Positions 54,212 to 64,000 of a stretch of 64,000 nt of DNA are shown one piece after another (the first letter of the stretch is position 1; the number at the start of each line of letters is the position of its first letter). The DNA is from Kitagawia praeruptora (lineage: Eukaryota; Streptophyta; Magnoliopsida; Apiales; Apiaceae). The notes beneath the pieces are model-generated. The model was given only the letters and a program-made list of their open reading frames with translations, ran no database searches and had not been told where the DNA came from. The stretch spans positions 64,762,501 through 64,826,500 of the forward strand of contig CM075347.1 in the NCBI GenBank assembly GCA_037693485.1, in the 5' to 3' direction. The position numbers and the translations under genes are program-made.

Positions 54212-55561
54212 ATGGGATTCAAGGATGTAGGAGTAAAAATACCAATCCTCGACAAAGATAATTACTTTCCCTGGAAAGTAAAGATGTACCTACATCTCTC
54301 ATCCATCGATGAAGGCTATGTAAACTGCATAGAGAGAGGTCCTCATATCCCTATGAAGGCCAACACTGCAGTTGGAGAAGCAGCTGGATCTGGAGCTGCT
54401 GGAAGGCCAATTCCCAAACTGCCAGCAGAATTCACAGATGGAGACAAAGAAGAAGTCCAGAAGGACAAAAAGGCCATGAATATATTGTTCAAAGGCATTG
54501 ATCAGGACATGTTCGATAGTGTAATCAACTGCACCACTGCCAAGCAAGTTTGGGACACTGTTCGGACACTCTGTGAAGGAACTGAGCAAGTCAGAGAGAA
54601 TAAGAAACAACTTCTCTTACAACAGTATGAACATTTTCACTGTAATACAGGTGAAGGCTTAACTGACATATTTGGCAGGTTTCAAAAACTATTAAATGGG
54701 TTAAAGTTGTATGGAAAAATTTATGAAACAAAAGACTCCAACCTAAAATTTCTAAGGTCTTTACCTAAAGAATGGAAGCCAGTGGCAGTCTCATTGAGAA
54801 ATTATCAAGACTATAAAGACTATACACTTGAGAGACTGTATGGAATTCTAAAGACCTATGAGCTCGAGCTTCAACAAGATGAAGAAGTTGAGAAGAGCTA
54901 GAAGAAAGGTGGAAATGTAGCTTTGGTGGCCAATATTCCAACCTATCAAGATGGAGAGAAGATGAAGGATGTTGAAACCACACCAAGTCAGAGAACTTGT
55001 GAAGGTGGAGCTGGAACTAGCAAAGGCAAAAGCGAGATGATTGAAGAACTTGATGTACTGAGTGAGGATGAATCTAAAGATCTAGATGAATACTTGGCAT
55101 TTCTATCATAAAGGTTTTCAAAGCTAAGATTCAAGAAGAATCCAGCAGGAGCCGGGCAATTCAAGAAAAGCCATCAACCAAACAAGGGTATGGTTGAGAG
55201 GTCAAAGATCAAGTGCTATAGCTGTGGAATTTTTGGCCACTTTTCCAATGAATGCAAAAAATCCAAAGCTGAGAATGAAAAGAAACAGTCTGGAACTGAT
55301 GACTACAAGAAGAAATACTTTGATCTTCTCAAGCAAAAGGAAAGAGCATTTGTGTCTAAAGATGATGACTGGGCAGCTAGAGGAAACTCAGATACAGAAG
55401 AAGAGTTTGTTAATCTTGCACTCATGGCAAAAGAGAATGATGAAGAGGCTAGTTCAGCAAGCAACCAGGTATACTCTACGAACCTAACTGAGCTTTCTAA
55501 AGATGAATGTGATGATGTTGTCAAATGTCAAATGAACTGTATAACATGCATGTCACATTGA
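54212..55561 (+). pseudogene. Sirevirus B gag, first part
   Basis: It starts at ATG 54212 (MGFKDVGVKIPILDKDNYF). The DUF4219/UBN2-type gag domain spans about residues 10-215 (YFPWKVKMYLHL, AKQVWDTVRTLCEGTEQV, LKFLRSLPKEWKPV). In-frame stops follow at 54899-54901 (TAG) and 55109-55111 (TAA). A CCHC knuckle, CYSCGIFGHFSNEC, lies near 55210-55260. The frame is lost near 55520 and continues in another frame. Gag would form the particle core, but this copy is broken. Confidence 0.87.
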
Positions 55562-56592
55562 AATCACTTAACAAAGAGAATAGCAAGATTAAAGATCTGA
55601 ATGCTAAGTTAGGTGACAGGAATACACTGTTAGAAACTCAGTTAATTGGCTTTGAGACAATGAGAAAAGACTACAAGGATGTAAAAGATAAATTGCTTGA
55701 GGCCTTAGATAGAGAAGATTGTTTAAAGGAACAATTGAAAAAGGAACAAGATCTAATTGCTAAGTGGGGTGGATCAAAGGTTAAATCTGAAGAAATTTGT
55801 AAAGTTCAAGGAATTAGATCCTTCCACAAATTAGCAGAAGCAAAGTTAGATGTTGATAGAGAGAGTGCATCAGACAGTGACTCTGTGGATGATGATTGTC
55901 CAAAGGAGTTGAAACCTGTCAGTAATGCAACCCTGACTAAATTGCATAAGAAATATGGACCTGTCAGCAAAAACTTTGTGTTAGAAGAGTGTAGCAAAAC
56001 CAAGTTAGTTGAACAAAGCAATATAGGCAACTTGTCTACTAAGAAATCAACGGACAAGTTAGAGAAGACTGAATCCAAAACTAAGGCTAGTAAGAAGAAC
56101 AAAAACGGCAAGGTAGGAATTAACAAACACAATAACTACACACCTGATAAATATGCTCCTTGAAAGGAATGTGCATACTGTGGAAGCGTAAATCATCTGT
56201 CTGCCAACTGTAAATTTGTTAAGAAAACTTCTGTGCCTAGTATGCCTATGTCTGTGCCTGCCATGAATGTTATGCCTAACATGTTTGCTCAACCTGCTCA
56301 TGCATCTAGTCACTATGCTAACATGACATTCATGCATAATCCATACTACAATGCTTATAAAATGCCTCAGTTGCCATGGATGATGAATAACATGTTTGCA
56401 CAGAATATGCCAAATTGTACAACTAGCTTGAATGAATATGAGTATGTGAACCAACCTGTCTTTCAGAGTCCTACACCTAGAGTAAAGATTGATTTAACTC
56501 AATCAGAACCCTTGGGTGGTAAAGGCTTGAAAAACAGGAGAAAGGCTAACAAGGCAGGACCCAAGGAATCTTGGGTACCAAAATCAACTTGA
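55525..56592 (+). pseudogene. Sirevirus B gag, second part with second zinc knuckle
   Basis: It is in a different frame from the first part. A coiled-coil-like segment (LKSLNKENSKIKDLNAKLGD) is followed by a lysine-rich stretch. A TGA at 56161-56163 then falls just before the second knuckle, CAYCGSVNHLSANC. A Met/Asn/Pro-rich tail ends at 56592 with KESWVPKST. Two knuckles and a long gag C-terminus are Sirevirus-like. Confidence 0.85.
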
Positions 56593-56606
56593 TTTGATTT
56601 TGATGT

Positions 56607-58046
56607 GTGCAGGGAGACAGACAGAATCTTTGGTACCTGGATATTGGTTGTTCTAGGCATATGACTGGAGATTCTACCCTGCTCACTAAGTTTGAGGAGA
56701 GAGTTGGCCCTAGCATTACCTTTGGAGACAACAGCAAAGGATATACTAGAGGATATGGCTTGATTTCACAAGGAAATGTTGTCATTGAAGAAGTAGCACT
56801 GGTTGATGACCTTAAGCATAACTTGCTAAGTATTAGTCAACTGTGTGATAAAAATCAAAATGTGTGGTTCACATCTGAAGCTTGTGTCATTTTCAAGAAG
56901 AATGACAACAAGGTAGTGATGACAGGAAACAGAAAAGGAAATGTATACATTGCTAACTTCAACTCAACGAGTACCAACTCGGCTACATGCCTCTTCAGCA
57001 AGGCAAGCATGGATGAAGGATGGCTTTGGCACAAACGTCTATCACACTTGAATTTTAAAGCCATGAATGAATTGATCAAGAAGGATTTGGTCAGAGGTAT
57101 TCCAAAACTGGAGTTTTCCAAAGATGGACTCTATGATGCTTGCCAGAAAGGAAAGCAAAGAAAGACCTCTTTCAAATCCAAGTCAATGTCCTCAATTGAT
57201 CAACCCTTGCAGCTTCTGCACATGGATCTATTTGGACCAGTCAATGTATTGTCGATAAGCAACAACAAATACTGTCTTGTAATTGTTGATGATTTCTCCA
57301 AGTTCACTTGGACCTTCTTTCTTCATTCAAAAGATGAGACATGCGAGGTCATTATCAAACATATCAAGACAATCAACAACAATCCACACTTCAAAGTGAG
57401 AAGGATTAGAAGCGACAATAGAACTGAGTTCAAGAATTCTGTGCTAAGAAAGTTCTATGAAGAAGAAGGAATCACTCAAGAATTCTCTGCACCAAGAACA
57501 CCTCAACAAAATGGTGTGGTAGAGAGAAAGAACAGAACTCTCATTGAAGCAGCAAGGACTATGCTTGAAGAATCAAAACTGCCAACATATTTCTGGGCTG
57601 AAGCTGTTAATACTGCATGCTATACTCAGAACATTTCTTTGATCAATCAAGCAAAAGGCATGACACCTTACCAACTGTTCAAAGGCAAGAAGCCAACAAT
57701 TAACTTTCTGCATGTATTTGGATGCAAATGCTTCGTATTGAAGAATTATTGCGAGAGCCTTGGAAAATTTGATTTAAAGGCAGATTAAGCTATATTTGTT
57801 GGATACTCTGCTGGAAAATCTTACAGAATCTACAACCTAAGACTCAACATTGTTATGGAATCCATACATGTTGTCTTCGACGATAAGAAAATATCTGGTT
57901 TTGTAGATGAAGGTTTTCATGAGTCTTTCTCATTTGAAAATGAGACAAGTGGTGGAGTAAGTGAAGATGATGATGAAGATAGGATAGCGATTGGTGTAAT
58001 CAACAGACATGGACCATCAAATGAAGTGCAGAATGACCATCTGTAG
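56607..58046 (+). pseudogene. Sirevirus B pol: protease and integrase only
   Basis: The frame differs from gag. The protease site reads YLDIGCSRHMTGD, where relatives have D-S-G. The integrase zinc-binding region keeps WLWHKRLSHLNF and CQKGKQR, but the first Cys of the C-x-x-C pair is replaced by Tyr (LYDACQKG). Catalytic residues are D in HMDLFGP, D in RSDNRTEF (Gly is usual after SDN) and E in QQNGVVERKN. A TAA at 57786-57788 interrupts it, and the frame goes on to 58046. RT and RNase H are absent. Confidence 0.88.
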
Positions 58047-59310
58047 AAGAGCAACTCACACCATCTGATGAGAATCATGTTGAAACATCAGTTGAGAATC
58101 AAAGGGAAATATCTGTAGTTGATAATACTTGTAAATCTTACCTTGAGGGGAGTGAACAGGAGGACAGTGAGGGTGAGGGAAGTGGTGAACATCAAGAAGC
58201 CACAAGGACAAGGAAGGTAAGTGTGTGTAAAACCAGCCTAACCATCCCATGTCTTCCCAAAAAGGCATAGTGATTAAAAAGGACATCCACATTTCTAGTT
58301 ATAGTCTCTCAACAGGCTTTAACTATTGAATCAAGTTCCCATCCATGAACACAATCAGTAAGGGTAAGGGACACAGTTATGCAACCTATATCACTTGTCA
58401 ACTAGCCAGGAGTTAGTACAAGATGCATTGACACAGGGGGAGCACACACATGTTACTCTTAACTATTTCTCAAATTTAGGTTGATGGATCTTCTGTAAAT
58501 GTGAAGATTCAGCCCCACTCATGGATACCTAATTTGTTATAATCAACCACTTCATTAACAACTCCAAACAATCTTGATTCTTAATTTCATTTCTTGAAGA
58601 AGCCAACACTCAATCTTTAGCTCTCTGAGCTTACTCTACACATAGTTTTACTGCTCTTCTATCACTAATGTTAACATCAATTTCTCTTCAGTCTTTATGT
58701 TTTTCCTTTAGGATTGAGGGAAGTGAGTGAAAAATAGGAGAGGCCTGATTGTTTCAGGGCAATAGGTGAGGTGTGATTAAAAGTGGTCTCCTATTTCTTC
58801 CAGGAGAGCAAAAGGAGAGATTGAGTACCCCTTTAGAAAGGGAAGGTGAGTTGTGAGAAGTGAGCCAGGATGAGATCCTGATGCAAAAATAGAGAGATTA
58901 TAGAGAGATTTTTTTTTTTTTTTGCAATTTCTAGGTTCTCATCCCTCTGCTTTCTAATTCTACTACTCAGATCCTGCTGATAACAAAAAAGGGGGGAGAA
59001 GTTACTAGAGGGAAAGTGACTTCGACCAAGGGGGAGAAGAGGAAAAGTGACTTCGACCAAGGGGGAGAAGGGTCAGTTTTATCTTCAGACCAATCAGCAT
59101 ATGGAGAATCAGAACAACCTCTCAGGATATATGCTATACTTAGGGGGAGCAGGGAGCAGTTCTAAGAACTCAAGGAAAGTGAGTAGTACAATTCAGAAAA
59201 TGTGTCAAAGAAGCTTGATCAATAATTTCTGCTCTGCTGAAAGTCAAATCTAAAGAGTGGTTTTTGTTATCATCACTCTCAGGATTTATGTTCTTTCCTC
59301 AAGACATAAA
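58047..59310 (+). other. Sirevirus B 3' internal non-coding region (RT-RNase H deleted)
   Basis: No RT or RNase H motif on either strand. It contains several GGGGGAG tracts (58436, 58991, 59030, 59060, 59142) before the main tract at 59311. A directly repeated unit, AAGTGACTTCGACCAAGGGG, lies at 59016 and 59044. Multiple polypurine tracts before the 3' LTR are known for Sireviruses. Confidence 0.75.
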
Positions 59311-59321
59311 TAGGGGGAGAT
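59311..59321 (+). promoter_or_regulatory. Sirevirus B polypurine tract
   Basis: TAGGGGGAGAT directly against the 3' LTR start TGTTGAGTC. Confidence 0.85.
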
Positions 59322-59344
59322 TGTTGAGTCATACATGTTTCAAG
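59322..59344 (+). repeat. Sirevirus B 3' LTR, first 23 bp
   Basis: Identical to 52617-52639 (TGTTGAGTCATACATG...). It is split from the rest by the solo LTR at 59345. Confidence 0.85.
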
Positions 59345-60877
59345 TGTTGGGTTCCGATGCATAAAACGCAGCGGAATAACGTAAATATAACAAAATTTTC
59401 AGGACCCAAACGCAGGATCCATGTATAATTATGGACAGATTATGGAGATAACGAATCGTACCTTTCAATAAAATTACTTTCACGAACTCAACGGAGATCC
59501 TAGCTTTCACGACTTGTGTCTACCTCTCGAAAAACACCTCTATGGTATCCACATGAGCACCTTCAAGAACGACTCACGAACTTGACTTCGGAACGGATGT
59601 ACTAGCCTCCCTCGTGATGATTCATTTTTCTGCCTTTTTCTTGCTACCTCTCTCTAGGGTTTTTCACAAAAACATAAATCCTCTAACCTATCATTATCTA
59701 TTTATAATGACTGGTTAAAAGGCCCTAACAGCAAAAGCCCAACCTGATTAGGTTTAGGATTAAATAATAAAACGAAATTCTATTATTTAATTAATAACTA
59801 AGTCACACTTAATTATTATGTGCAGAAATACTCCTCTAATTCGAATTTATATTATTTCAATTAATTAAGTCTCACTTAATTAATATAATAAAATTCAAAT
59901 AATCATCAATTAATTTAAATCCATAATTTAAATTAATTATTCCTTTAAGTGCTCAATGTGTGCGACCCTATAGGCTATTATTTAATTGGCAATAATTTTA
60001 TTCTCCAATAAAATTATAAACAATGAGCGGTATCTAGTAATACATCATTGCTACCCAATTAAACAATAATTAAATCGTGATTCGATAAAACCTTTCATGA
60101 TTAATGTTTCCGTGTAATATAATCCCTTTAACCAAATATTATAGATTAAACTCGAGGCATGTCTTTAGTCATCCTCTTCAACATTTAATCCGGATTTACT
60201 TGATCAATGAGTAGACTATTAAAAAAAACAAATCATTATTTGAGCACGACCATGCATTTTATAGTCTCACTCAATCAAGATGCCAATAATATCTCTCCTA
60301 ATTATAGGAGGGTTAAATCCTTTATCTATCATTCATATTTCTCATACGACTCATGATATACCCGATGTCCACTTTTATCATCACCCGGTCAAAGGTAACT
60401 TTCAAAGTATATTAATCCTCGTATAGAAATATAATGATCTCAAGTCAAAGGATCATTACACCATTACCACTGTGAGTCATTCTTATGACTTAATTAAACA
60501 TTAAGAATCTCACTGTGGGTCTGTCCAGTACCATGTACTCCTACATGTACCTATGTATTGACTTTAGTATCTTCATACTTATAACCAATGAGATGTGGTT
60601 ATCTGTCAAACAATATACTAGTCTATTTATGTATTATTATTGTCCTATATAATAATAATCGACTACGGACCTTTAAGAATATGATATATTATATAATCTC
60701 AAGTTCAAGTCATGTACTTAAACTATACAATGTGTATCATGATTCTAAGGACATTTATTATGCTAACAAAAATATCAAAGTAATTAAAGTCATAATAAAT
60801 ACGTTTATTTAATAATCAAATGACATAAAGGTTTATTCAAGAAACAAAGTATTGCCTCTAGGGCACCTACACTAACA
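59345..60877. mobile_element. Solo LTR inserted in the Sirevirus B 3' LTR
   Basis: It starts TGTTGGGTTCCG and ends CCTACACTAACA (TG...CA), with an exact 5-bp TSD, TCAAG, at 59340-59344 and 60878-60882. It spans 1,533 bp with no coding sequence or internal region, so it is a solo LTR left by LTR-LTR recombination. The family is unknown; the end TTGCCTCTAGGGCACC is of a type seen in plant LTR elements. Confidence 0.85.
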
Positions 60878-60882
60878 TCAAG

Positions 60883-61105
60883 ATGATGATAACAAATACC
60901 ACAAGGCAGAAAATAATGAATCAAGGAACCGAAGCTGATAATCCAATCAGGAAGCCAGCTGTATTGCAGATAAACAAAGGCTACATCTTGTTAATGAAAC
61001 ACTGCAAACAGTTAGGGTTTAATCTATGTAACAAGCCACAACATGATACAATCAGATATCCGTAATCAATAGAGGGGTTTGCCATAACCATGCAAGTATA
61101 TTCAA
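60883..61105 (+). repeat. Sirevirus B 3' LTR, second part, truncated
   Basis: It aligns with 52640-52862 with few differences, then ends at GTATATTCAA where the 5' LTR continues for another 1.3 kb. The next bases belong to fragment A'. Confidence 0.85.
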
Positions 61106-61416
61106 TATGCAAGAATTCGATTAACATCTCGTTCAGTGACCCTAATCGACCTACCAAATAGTCGATATGTGATTGCACACCCATCCTGTCCAGAAGTGTT
61201 AACCGCACTACAATATAGTCCACGCAATGCATCATGGTTAAGCTGCACTTGTGTAACTAAAGCATAGCGAATTAATGAATGTTCATTCAGAAATTGTGTC
61301 CAAGCCCGAAATTGCTCATCCTGAATGGTTTCGATTTGCTGAATGGAAATAGGATTAACTTTAGCAATTAAAAAGCTTCCCTGCAATGCCATTTTCAAAA
61401 CTTTGAGGAAATTCAA
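61106..61416 (-). pseudogene. Env-position frame, N-terminal fragment in A'
   Basis: It begins with the same first residues as the 682-aa frame at 49010-51058 and covers about its first 100 codons with a few substitutions. It is then cut at RDVNRIL by the junction with the B LTR. Confidence 0.85.
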
Positions 61417-62102
61417 AAATAAGGGTTAGTGCGTATAACAAGAATATGAAATCCGCTCTAAAAACCACCAGCTAGATTATGAGATCTTTCCGGTCAAAGC
61501 TTGAAATTTTCAGCAATTGTGTGTATATGCTCTATATATCTGAAAAATGATGATGTTAAACACAAACAAAAACTCATCATTTATAAGGTTTCAAGTATTA
61601 GTAGGTTAGGTGTAATAGTGACAGGTTATGTTTGAAAAATAACACCCGCTCAATAATTTCTCACCTAATTACCTAATTAGCCGAAAAAACATCTTATCAC
61701 CGAAACCTGTCGGCCGAAAAAACATCTTATCGCCGAAACCTATCAGCCTATACACATACACATATTTAATACTTTTAATTATTATGGATTTAAAAATAAT
61801 CACACAGTAAATCAAGAATTAATCCACAATAATCAGATACTCACAATTAAATAGACATAAAATTAAAAAAATATCATTAATTGATATATGTCAATAAAAT
61901 AATTATTTAATTATGCTACAATTAACTCAATTATTTACTAACTTATTACCATTAAATATAACATTTATAAGCGTGGTAATTAATATAGAGATAACTATAA
62001 TATGAGGACTGGATGCAAAGTAAATTCACAAGTCCTAAAAATATGGATATTTAAAATACCTGTGAATTTATAACAAATTGCAGTTATTGATTATCCAAAA
62101 TT

Positions 62103-62253
62103 AATTAGACAGATTTAACATCCCAAGTTCACCAACTAACCTGGAGAAAGTGGATTCATCCAGTGGTTTAGTAAAGATGTCTGCAATTTGTTGATCTTTG
62201 GGAACAAAATATAATACCACAGTTCCATTCATGACATGCTCTCATAAGAAATG
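62103..62253 (-). pseudogene. RNase H C-terminal fragment in A'
   Basis: It matches the last 50 or so codons of the pol fragment at 51744-52616, including the DESTFSRLVGELG region, and is cut by the element C LTR. Confidence 0.8.
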
Positions 62254-62992
62254 TGTTAGGAATAATTCATAAGTTGTGATGTTAAGAATAGAATTTACAC
62301 ATTATACTTCTTGTAATCCTGATCTTATAAAGGATTTAGCACTGTATTTAGGTTTTATGTGTAAGACAGTTATCTGTATAGTTTAGTCAGGAATGAACAG
62401 TGTATCGGAGACTACATGTCAGGAACAGAGAGCAAATCCTGATGATGGTCCAATACTGATGGTGATCAGATACTGATGCAGTGTACAGATCCTGATATCA
62501 GTCATGTTACTGATGATGTCATTATGGATGCTACAGAAACTGGCAAGTGCTATAAAATAGGATCGTTGTTTGAAGAACAAGCAAGAAGATATTATGAAGG
62601 AAAGAGTTTTTCTATTGAAGGAAACTATCGACTAGAAGGCAGAACATTGTCATGTATAGATTATATCTTTCTGTTATTAGTTGATAGGTAGCATTATAAA
62701 TACTCTCTCAATATCATTGTAAAGAGCGTGTGAGGCGTGAGTCGAACTAGTGAATGTGCGTAGCTCTGTATAAGGTTTGTATTCGAGAGTACGAAACAAA
62801 CAGAGAGATATTTGTATTGTCAGCAGCTGCTAAAGGTATTGTACACCTTTGGTAGAGTTTGTATTTGATCTTATTAATACAAACAAGAGTTTGATTCATT
62901 CGTTTATTCTTGTTCTTATAATCAAGCAAAAATCAGACACGATTATATAACTTGTATTCAACCCCCCCTTCTACAAGTTATTCGAGTTAACA
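62254..62992 (+). repeat. Sirevirus C 5' LTR (739 bp)
   Basis: It starts TGTTAGGAATAATTC and ends TTCGAGTTAACA, with the C-rich tract AACCCCCCCTTCTACAAG before the end. The 71-codon frame at 62476-62691 lies within it and is not a gene. Confidence 0.88.
62695..62702 (+). promoter_or_regulatory. TATA box of Sirevirus C LTR
   Basis: TATAAATA, about 290 bp before the LTR end. Another candidate, TATAAAATAG, lies at 62551. Confidence 0.6.
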
Positions 62993-62994
62993 AT

Positions 62995-63006
62995 TGGTAT
63001 CAGAGC
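62995..63006 (+). promoter_or_regulatory. Sirevirus C primer binding site (tRNA-Met)
   Basis: TGGTATCAGAGC two bases after the LTR, identical to the site of element B. Confidence 0.93.
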
Positions 63007-63041
63007 AGGTTGATTTCGAATAATCATAAAGATCTGCAATC

Positions 63042-64000
63042 ATGTCTGGTTACAAGGATGGGAATACTAAGATTCCTATGCTCAAGAGAAACGAATATAC
63101 TCTATGGGAAGTAAAGATGTTGCATCATCTGGAAGCAACAGATCCTGATTATCTTGACAGAATCAGAGATGGACCTTTTGTTCCAACAAAGGTCGTTGGA
63201 CAAGCAACTGTTGATGGTGTGGTTGTTCCAGAACATACAGCAGAGAAGCCAAAATCTGAATGGTCAGATAAGGACAAGGAGAATGTTCTCAAAGATGCTA
63301 AAGTGAGAAACATATTATTCAACAGTCTTGATTCCGTTCTCACTAACTATGTTCTCTCTTGTAAAACTGCTAAGGATATATGGGACAATCTTAAGGTTCA
63401 CTGTGAAGGAACTAAGCCTGTCAGGAAGAATATGAGGACATTACTTATACAACAGTATGAGTACTTTGAATCCAAGTCTGGTGAGTCACTTACTGATACC
63501 TTTGATAGGTTTACAAAACTCATCAATGAGATGGCCATGCATGGTAAATATTATGACTTGGAGGATATGAATACAAAGTTCATGAAAGCTTTGCCTGATT
63601 TCTACAATGAGAAGATATCTGCGATTGAGGAAGCTAATGATCTGGATGAGATTTCATTAGAGGCAGTATATGGAAAATTGAGAGCTTATGAACTTGACAA
63701 GCAGCAGAAAAAAAGCAGGAGTGAAGGAAAGATGAAGACTATTGCACTTACTACTCAATCTGAAGTAAAGAAGCTTCCTGAAGAACAGCATGAAGAGATT
63801 GCTGTAAAGAATTCGAGGAAGAAGAAAAGCAAAGAAAGTTCTGAGTCAGAGACTACTGATATGGACTCTGACAACAATGATTCTGAATCTGAGATGCAAG
63901 AACTCTTTGCTATGTTTGCTAAAGCTTTCAAGAAAGGAAGATTCAACAGGAGAAGATTTAGCAAAGGACCTTTTCAAAAGAAGGAGGAGAAGAAGAGTGA
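63042..64000 (+). CDS. Sirevirus C gag, 5' part
   Basis: It starts at ATG 63042 (MSGYKDGNTKIPMLKRNEY) and is open for 319 codons to the window end. Gag domain motifs: LWEVKMLHHLEATDPDYLD near the start, then AKDIWDNLKVHCEGTKPVR and MNTKFMKALPDFYNEK. A Lys/Ser/Glu-rich stretch and an RRRFSKGPFQKK basic tail, usual before the zinc knuckles, follow. It shares the layout of element B gag but has no stops so far. Pol lies beyond the window, so whether the element is intact is unknown. Confidence 0.9.
   Translation, partial: MSGYKDGNTKIPMLKRNEYTLWEVKMLHHLEATDPDYLDRIRDGPFVPTKVVGQATVDGVVVPEHTAEKPKSEWSDKDKENVLKDAKVRNILFNSLDSVLTNYVLSCKTAKDIWDNLKVHCEGTKPVRKNMRTLLIQQYEYFESKSGESLTDTFDRFTKLINEMAMHGKYYDLEDMNTKFMKALPDFYNEKISAIEEANDLDEISLEAVYGKLRAYELDKQQKKSRSEGKMKTIALTTQSEVKKLPEEQHEEIAVKNSRKKKSKESSESETTDMDSDNNDSESEMQELFAMFAKAFKKGRFNRRRFSKGPFQKKEEKKS

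Larger units (their letters stand above)
52617..61105 (+). mobile_element. Sirevirus-type Copia element B, non-autonomous, 3' LTR truncated
   Basis: It has a 5' LTR (52617-54160), a Met-tRNA primer site, gag, protease and integrase remnants, a long non-coding stretch where RT-RNase H should be, a polypurine tract (59311-59321) and a partial 3' LTR (59322-59344 and 60883-61105). That 3' LTR is split by a solo LTR and cut short at about 61105. The first 246 bp of both LTRs align end to end. It is inserted in the pol of element A. Confidence 0.88.
61106..62253 (-). mobile_element. Sirevirus fragment A' duplicating part of element A
   Basis: It aligns with 50751-51896 in the same orientation, with about 25 differences by eye. 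It contains the start of the env-position frame, the spacer and the end of RNase H. It begins at the broken B LTR and ends where the element C LTR is inserted. Confidence 0.85.
62254..64000 (+). mobile_element. Sirevirus-type Copia element C, 5' part, runs off the window
   Basis: An LTR (62254-62992), a Met-tRNA primer site and an open gag that continues past 64000. The likely left half of the TSD is AAATG at 62249-62253. Confidence 0.87.

Overview
This is a plant nuclear window, almost certainly from a eudicot, about 64 kb long and dominated by transposable elements. One clear host gene is present: a five-exon RAD6-type ubiquitin-conjugating enzyme E2 (UBC2-like) at about 38.7-43.3 kb. Plant origin is supported by the E2 sequence, GT-AG introns, Copia and Gypsy retrotransposons with plant-type primer sites, and hAT, Stowaway and Harbinger MITEs with their expected target-site duplications (TSDs).

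Layout. 1-1.2 kb: LTR remnants. 1.2-3.9 kb: a 5'-truncated LINE on the minus strand, split by a hAT-type MITE with an exact 8-bp TSD. 4.15-19.72 kb: a large decayed autonomous hAT transposon. It was split by a 12.6-kb Tat-lineage Gypsy element (4,469-17,084, minus strand) whose two LTRs differ at about nine sites plus one 15-bp repeat unit. The Tat element keeps an open gag-protease frame but a broken pol, and it carries an antisense, apparently spliced gene with its own TATA box. 20.1-20.5 kb: a Harbinger MITE. 21.3-35.6 kb: a three-level nest in which a foldback element is cut by a Copia element (21,727-35,574). The Copia element is in turn cut by a non-autonomous Athila-like Gypsy element (23,542-31,624) whose 1.6-kb LTRs are nearly identical. 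35.6-38.6 kb: AT-rich Helitron-like DNA ending about 110 bp before the E2 TATA box. 38.7-43.2 kb: the E2 gene, with a SINE-like copy and a hairpin repeat in intron 2. 44-47 kb: a hAT MITE containing a Stowaway MITE, then a foldback element. 47.5-64 kb: at least three Sirevirus-type (Copia) elements. A is on the minus strand with a 3' LTR, a 682-codon open frame of the env-like position, and an RNase H region. B is on the plus strand, inserted in A, lacks RT/RNase H and has a solo LTR in its 3' LTR. C is on the plus strand and runs off the window. Between B and C lies a second minus-strand fragment (A') that duplicates part of A.

How the parts relate. Insertion order can be read from the nesting and the TSDs. 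Most coding regions other than the E2 belong to retrotransposons and most are broken. The main exceptions are the Tat gag-protease frame, the Tat antisense gene, the Sirevirus A env-position frame, the Copia gag and the start of the Sirevirus C gag. The most unusual signals are the antisense spliced gene inside the Tat element and a dense array of TTCnnGAA dyads in the Sirevirus B LTR. All family assignments come from motif reading by eye; no search was run.
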